From Bacteroidales bacterium (GTDB lineage: Bacteria; Bacteroidota; Bacteroidia; Bacteroidales; P3): a stretch of 6,747 nucleotides of DNA. The stretch spans positions 1-6,747 of the forward strand of contig JAFWOP010000167.1 of the NCBI GenBank assembly GCA_017545365.1, written 5' to 3'. Below are positions 5,628 to 6,747 of this stretch, piece after piece (within the stretch, counting starts at the first letter, position 1; each line of letters starts with the position of its first letter). Under the pieces are notes generated by a model. The model was given only the letters and a program-made list of their open reading frames with translations. It was not told the origin of the DNA and did not search any database. Both the position numbers and the translations under genes were made by a program.

Positions 5628-6461
5628 ATGCTGAAATTCATATCTTTTGGCAGTGGGAGCAGTGGCAACAACTATGCACTGTATACTGATAGCGACGCCT
5701 TGATGATAGATGCCGGTGTCGGTGTGCGCTCGTTGAAGAAACATGCCAAGAACTATGGCTTGCCGTTGAGTCGCGTTCACTCTCTGCTTGTCACTCACGA
5801 CCATGCCGACCACATCAAATGTGTGGGTAGTATGAGCCATGAACTGCATCTTCCCGTGTATGCCACGGAGGCTGTTCATCAGGGTATAGACCGAAACTAC
5901 TGCGTTGCCCATAAAGTGGATGCCGTTTTGCGCCACTATCTCGTTCCGGGCAATACCGTGGAGCTTGGCTCCTTCCGTGTGACGCCCTTTGCCGTTCCCC
6001 ACGACAGCAGCGACAATGTGGGCTACCAGATTGAAGCACAGGGCATCACCTTCTGCATCATCACCGATGCCGGACGAGTCACAGAAGAGATGGGGCAGTA
6101 TATCGGCCGGGCAGACTTTCTCGTGCTGGAGGCCAACCACGATGTGGAAATGTTGCTGAACGGCCCATACCCACAGCATCTGAAGACACGCATCCAGAGC
6201 GGCACCGGACACCTGAACAACCGTGTCTGTGCCGAGTCAATAGCACAATATATGGGAGAGCGGCTGCGCCACGTGTGGCTCTGTCACCTCTCTCAGGAGA
6301 ACAATCACCCTGAGCTCGCCCGCAAGACAGTGGAGACCATTCTCCGCAGCTATGGCATCATTGTTGGCAAAGACTTGCAGCTCGACGTGCTAAAGCGTAC
6401 CATGCCTTCTGGTCCTTACGATCTTGTTCCCAGTCAGCTTTCTCTTTTCGACCCCTTCTGA
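5628..6461 (+). CDS. yycJ: YycJ/WalJ-like metallo-beta-lactamase-fold hydrolase with C-terminal clamp-type motif
   Basis: The 277 residues form a metallo-beta-lactamase-fold enzyme of the YycJ/WalJ group. A Bacillus member has been reported as a 5'-3' DNA exonuclease acting in mismatch repair; that role is assumed here by family. The opening FISFGSGSSGNN (4-15) is typical of the group. The metal-binding motif THDHADH is at 56-62 (His57, His59, Asp61, His62). Further likely ligands or active-site residues are His125 in VPHDSSDN, Asp147 in ITDAG, His195 in GHLNN and His220 in LCHLS. The ATG at 5628 is chosen because MLKFISFGSG is the normal N-terminus and the promoter lies just upstream. The last residues, SQLSLFDPF, contain QLSLF (270-274), which fits the bacterial sliding-clamp-binding consensus QL(S/D)LF at an exposed C-terminus. 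The gene is divergent from the acidic-tail protein gene. There is no signal peptide. Confidence 0.92.
   Translation: MLKFISFGSGSSGNNYALYTDSDALMIDAGVGVRSLKKHAKNYGLPLSRVHSLLVTHDHADHIKCVGSMSHELHLPVYATEAVHQGIDRNYCVAHKVDAVLRHYLVPGNTVELGSFRVTPFAVPHDSSDNVGYQIEAQGITFCIITDAGRVTEEMGQYIGRADFLVLEANHDVEMLLNGPYPQHLKTRIQSGTGHLNNRVCAESIAQYMGERLRHVWLCHLSQENNHPELARKTVETILRSYGIIVGKDLQLDVLKRTMPSGPYDLVPSQLSLFDPF
6435..6449 (+). other. Codons for QLSLF, candidate beta-clamp (DnaN) binding motif
   Basis: Residues 270-274 of the YycJ-like protein are Gln-Leu-Ser-Leu-Phe, three residues before the C-terminus. The pattern equals the classical bacterial clamp-binding pentapeptide found on polymerases, MutS and MutL-type repair proteins. 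The location on a short tail after the folded domain is where such motifs usually lie. Confidence 0.65.
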
Positions 6462-6635
6462 AAAATCTTTACATTGACCCCTCTGAGAATTCGATTTTTT
6501 GAATGAGTTCCTTGGTGGATTGCGTATGAGCCAGTTTTGAGAGGGGTCGGATCCGCGTTTTTCACGCTACTGCTCAGCTATGGACTGATTGCCCCTTAAA
6601 ACTGTTTCGTTTTAGTCGGTTTTCACCGAAAAAGG
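6462..6635. other. Non-coding stretch with several weak hairpins
   Basis: I see no convincing gene on either strand. Apart from the 9-bp inverted repeat there are small possible stems: TAAAAC/GTTTTA at 6597-6602 and 6609-6614, and CGGT/ACCG at 6617-6620 and 6625-6628. The second competes with CACC/GGTG (6624-6627 with 6634-6637). None is followed by a clear T tract in a terminator arrangement. Confidence 0.4.
6476..6548. repeat. 9-bp inverted repeat downstream of the YycJ-like gene
   Basis: GACCCCTCT at 6476-6484 is exactly complementary to AGAGGGGTC at 6540-6548, with 55 bases between. The pair starts 14 bp after the stop codon of the YycJ-like gene. No transposase fragment and no clear target duplication is seen. 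It could be a small folded RNA, a transcription boundary or the ends of a short non-autonomous element. Confidence 0.45.
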
Positions 6636-6640
6636 TGGTC

Positions 6641-6747
6641 TTGTAGTACAAGACCATATCTTTTGTAGTACAAGACCATATCTTTTGTAGTACAAGACCA
6701 TATCTTTTGTAGTACAAGACCATATCTTTTGTAGTACAAAACCATAG
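6641..6747. repeat. 22-bp tandem array with palindromic core, runs off the right edge
   Basis: Units start at 6641, 6663, 6685, 6707 and 6729, each 22 bp, in head-to-tail order. The first four are identical over the full unit (TTGTAGTACAAGACC followed by ATATCTT). The fifth has CAAAACC instead of CAAGACC and is cut by the window edge. Each unit centres on TTGTA-G-TACAA, an odd-length palindrome. Before the first unit the palindrome is longer: 6636-6645 pairs with 6647-6656, ten bp around one base. Confidence 0.95.

Noticed and set aside
5625..6212. Open frame of 195 codons on the - strand
   Set aside because: It is antisense to the YycJ-like gene, which has all metal-binding motifs and a promoter.
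6476..6548. Insertion sequence remnant
   Set aside because: There is no transposase fragment, no target duplication and only 73 bp in total; the inverted repeat alone is not enough for the call.
6641..6747. CRISPR array
   Set aside because: The 22-bp units directly abut one another with no spacers, so this is a simple tandem repeat.

Overview
The window looks like chromosomal DNA of a Bacteroidales bacterium, most likely Prevotella or a close relative. The pointers are two promoters of the Bacteroidetes type (a -7 element TAnnTTTG with an upstream TTTG), start codons without Shine-Dalgarno sequences, a secreted SusA/neopullulanase-type GH13 enzyme, and MiaA and Tex sequences of Bacteroidetes character. 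The genus is an inference; no rRNA or other marker is present.

Layout, left to right. (1) 1-415, + strand: C-terminal part of miaA (tRNA dimethylallyltransferase), entering from outside the window and carrying twelve heptanucleotide repeats in its reading frame. (2) 395-2533, - strand: tex, a nucleic-acid-binding transcription accessory protein, tail to tail with miaA and overlapping it by 21 bp; it also carries an in-frame heptad insert. (3) 2534-2696: a spacer built almost wholly of 11-bp repeats in inverted orientation, with a perfect 21-bp stem. (4) 2697-4610, - strand: secreted GH13 alpha-amylase/neopullulanase. (5) 4611-4663: a spacer made mostly of another heptad array. (6) 4664-5467, - strand: an unrecognised 267-residue protein with a very acidic tail. 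(7) 5468-5627: a divergent promoter region with a 10-bp direct repeat between the two promoters. (8) 5628-6461, + strand: a YycJ/WalJ-type metallo-beta-lactamase-fold nuclease ending in QLSLF, the form of a sliding-clamp-binding motif. (9) 6462-6747: no gene seen; a 9-bp inverted repeat and a 22-bp palindromic tandem array that runs off the window.

The genes do not form one pathway. They are housekeeping functions (tRNA modification, transcription accessory, DNA repair), one glycan enzyme and one unknown. The unifying oddity is the repeats. Three separate arrays all follow the pattern TCAANNN repeated every 7 bp, and all three run in the sense direction of the gene they sit in or precede. In that direction the two coding arrays are read without stop codons. 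Two of them lie inside conserved genes without breaking the frame. This apparent family of frame-tolerant heptad repeats is the strongest candidate here for something undescribed. The clamp-motif nuclease and the acidic-tail protein are the other two points of interest.
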